12,889 nucleotides of DNA from Oscillospiraceae bacterium (GTDB lineage: Bacteria; Bacillota; Clostridia; Oscillospirales; Oscillospiraceae), in assembly GCA_028691385.1 (NCBI GenBank), contig JAQUZL010000051.1, positions 1-12,889 of the forward strand. Reading direction: 5' to 3'. This document shows, piece after piece, positions 11,649 to 12,889 of the stretch (positions are counted from its first letter, which is position 1; the number at the start of each line of letters is the position of its first letter). The translations under genes and the position numbers were made by a program. The notes beneath the pieces are model-generated. The model was not told the DNA's origin. It made no database searches and saw nothing but the letters and a program-made list of their open reading frames with translations.

Positions 11649-12608
11649 TTGCAAATTTATTGCGCGCCGATGGAAGGAATCACCGGCGCAATTTTTCGGT
11701 CGGCACATCATGCGCTGTTTTCCTGCGTCGACCGCTACTATACACCGTTTTTGTGCCCCGGCCAAAGAACCAGCTTTACCGGTCGCGATAAGCGCGACGT
11801 TGCCCCGGAAAACAACCGCGGCGTGCCGCTGGTGCCGCAGCTTTTAACCAATCACGCCATGGACTTCGTGGGCGCATGCCGCTATCTGGAATCGCTTGGG
11901 TACGATGAGGTGAATTTGAATCTCGGCTGCCCCTCCGGCACGGTAGTCGCCAAGAATCGCGGCGCCGGATTTTTGCGAGATCCGGACGCGCTGTCACGGT
12001 TTTTTGACGTGGTATTTGCCGGCATGCACATCAAGGTATCGGTCAAAACGCGTCTGGGGCTGCTTGACGCCGCAGAGTTTTCCGATTTGCTGGATGTGTA
12101 CAACCAGTACCCCATCTGTGAACTGATCATTCATCCGCGCGTGCAGCGTGATCAATACCGAAACCACCCGAATCTTGCTGTCTTTGGCGAAGCGCTCGCG
12201 CGCAGCCGCGCGCCTGTTTGCTACAACGGCGATCTGTTCTCCCCGGAGGATGTGCAGGCGTTTGCCGCGCAGTTTCCATCCGTCAAGGCCATCATGCTCG
12301 GGCGCGGCCTGATTGCGAACCCGGCGCTTGGCGAGCTGATTTGCAAACAGGGTGCGCTGGACGCTGGGCGGTTTCTTGCATTCCATGAACGGCTGCTGCA
12401 GGAAAACATGGCATGCCTGTCCGGTGACCGGAGCCTGCTGTTCCGCATGAAGGATTTATGGGGCTTTTGGCGATGGCTGTTTCCCGCGCAGGAAAAGGCC
12501 ATCAAAGCCATCTACAAATCACAGCACCTTACCGACTACCGCAGCGCGGTAAATGCGCTGCTGCAAACCGCCCAGCCGCAGCCGCGCGGCGCGTTTGGGC
12601 AGATCTGA
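11649..12608 (+). CDS. tRNA-dihydrouridine synthase family protein (FMN-dependent)
   Basis: This 319-residue Dus-family flavoenzyme reduces specific tRNA uridines to dihydrouridine with NAD(P)H. It has an FMN-binding TIM barrel: APMEGITGAIFR (6-17) at the start, then NLNLGCPSG (89-97) with catalytic acid C94, KVSVKTRLG (129-137), IIHPR (160-164, phosphate-side H162 and R164), YNGD (192-195) and LGRGLIANP (217-225). A helical domain follows, with WGFWRWLF around 270-280. The start is TTG at 11649: GGGGG lies seven bases upstream, and the family begins at this residue, a few positions before APMEG. It diverges from lrgA and converges with lysS. Which tRNA positions it modifies, and hence whether it is DusA, DusB or DusC-like, is not decided. 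Confidence 0.93.
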   Translation: MQIYCAPMEGITGAIFRSAHHALFSCVDRYYTPFLCPGQRTSFTGRDKRDVAPENNRGVPLVPQLLTNHAMDFVGACRYLESLGYDEVNLNLGCPSGTVVAKNRGAGFLRDPDALSRFFDVVFAGMHIKVSVKTRLGLLDAAEFSDLLDVYNQYPICELIIHPRVQRDQYRNHPNLAVFGEALARSRAPVCYNGDLFSPEDVQAFAAQFPSVKAIMLGRGLIANPALGELICKQGALDAGRFLAFHERLLQENMACLSGDRSLLFRMKDLWGFWRWLFPAQEKAIKAIYKSQHLTDYRSAVNALLQTAQPQPRGAFGQI

Positions 12609-12621
12609 CGTCTGAATATTA

Positions 12622-12656
12622 CAAACGCACCCTGCCGGTTTGGCAGGGTGCGTTTG
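12622..12656. terminator. Shared terminator hairpin between dus and lysS
   Basis: CAAACGCACCCTGCC (12622-12636) and its exact complement (12642-12656) flank a five-base loop. It starts 14 bases after the dus stop and lies 29 bases from the lysS stop. The T-runs are short in both directions. A smaller perfect dyad (GCCGCAG/CTGCGGC, 12664-12678) lies between it and lysS. Confidence 0.75.
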
Positions 12657-12684
12657 CTTGCAAGCCGCAGGCTGCGGCCGTGTG

Positions 12685-12889
12685 TTAAATTGTTTCGATG
12701 GGTTTCATCGTCGGGAACAAAATGACGTCGCGGATGGTGTCGCTGCCGGTGAGCAGCATGACACAGCGGTCAATGCCGATGCCAAGGCCGCCTGTGGGCG
12801 GCATGCCATATTCCAGCGCGTTAATGTAATCTTCATCCATCATACCGGCCTCTTCGTCGCCCTTGGCGCGGGCGGCTACCTGACTCTGG
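12685..12889 (-). CDS. lysS: Lysyl-tRNA synthetase, C-terminal part (gene runs off the right edge)
   Basis: The last 68 codons of a class II lysyl-tRNA synthetase, which charges tRNA-Lys with lysine using ATP. The visible tail holds DEDYINALEYGMPPTGGLG and GIGIDRCVMLLTGS, that is, class II motif 3 with its arginine, followed by the conserved ending IRDVILFPTMKP. The stop is TAA at 12687-12685. The cysteine after GIGIDR is where leucine is more usual, a harmless-looking change. The catalytic motifs 1 and 2 and the anticodon-binding domain are outside the window. It converges with dus. Confidence 0.93.
   Translation of the reverse strand, partial: QSQVAARAKGDEEAGMMDEDYINALEYGMPPTGGLGIGIDRCVMLLTGSDTIRDVILFPTMKPIETI

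Noticed and set aside
1..12889. CRISPR array, tRNA or rRNA genes, insertion sequences, prophage genes
   Set aside because: There are no regularly spaced repeats, no cloverleaf-like sequence, no rRNA stretches and no transposase or phage motifs in any frame I read.

Overview
The window reads as ordinary chromosome from an anaerobic, fermentative Firmicute, most likely a Clostridia/Oscillospirales-type gut bacterium. This is inferred from the moderately high GC content, strong Shine-Dalgarno sites, an L-box lysine riboswitch, the exonuclease YhaM and an NAD-linked [FeFe]-hydrogenase set. There is no sign of a phage, transposase, CRISPR array, rRNA or tRNA.

Layout. On the minus strand from the left: the 5' part of a purine-nucleoside phosphorylase gene (1-225); a 245-nt intergenic stretch packed with inverted repeats (226-470); a three-gene operon hydC-hydB-hydA (3987 down to 471) for a NAD(H)-linked electron-bifurcating-type [FeFe]-hydrogenase; then a lysine-regulated cluster, which is transcribed from a promoter near 7976-8004 through a lysine riboswitch (7790-7947) and its terminator (7726-7758) into dapF, a DAACS-family sodium symporter and, past an internal hairpin, a MalY/PatB-type PLP enzyme. 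Facing the other way, a GNAT acetyltransferase and trmO form a small plus-strand operon (8172-9378) that converges on yhaM (9417-10352, minus) across a shared terminator. yhaM is preceded by lrgB-lrgA (minus). A dus-family tRNA-dihydrouridine synthase gene (plus, TTG start) diverges from lrgA and converges on the 3' end of lysS (minus, cut by the window edge) across another shared hairpin.

How the genes work together. The hydrogenase operon would re-oxidise NADH and reduced ferredoxin to H2 during fermentation. In the lysine cluster the riboswitch should shut down dapF (meso-diaminopimelate for lysine and peptidoglycan) and the downstream transporter when lysine is plentiful. The remaining genes serve tRNA modification (trmO, dus), RNA turnover (yhaM), membrane export or pyruvate/murein-related functions (lrgAB) and translation (lysS).

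The most interesting point is the transporter under lysine-riboswitch control. By hand alignment it has lost both arginines that DAACS carriers use for acidic side chains, so aspartate/glutamate is an unlikely substrate, and a link to lysine metabolism is a testable inference. Secondary points are a shared 27-bp palindromic element at 381-407 and 11594-11620, repeat-rich control regions at the hydrogenase and phosphorylase promoters, and a terminator-like hairpin just before the PLP-enzyme gene. I saw no convincing wholly new system.
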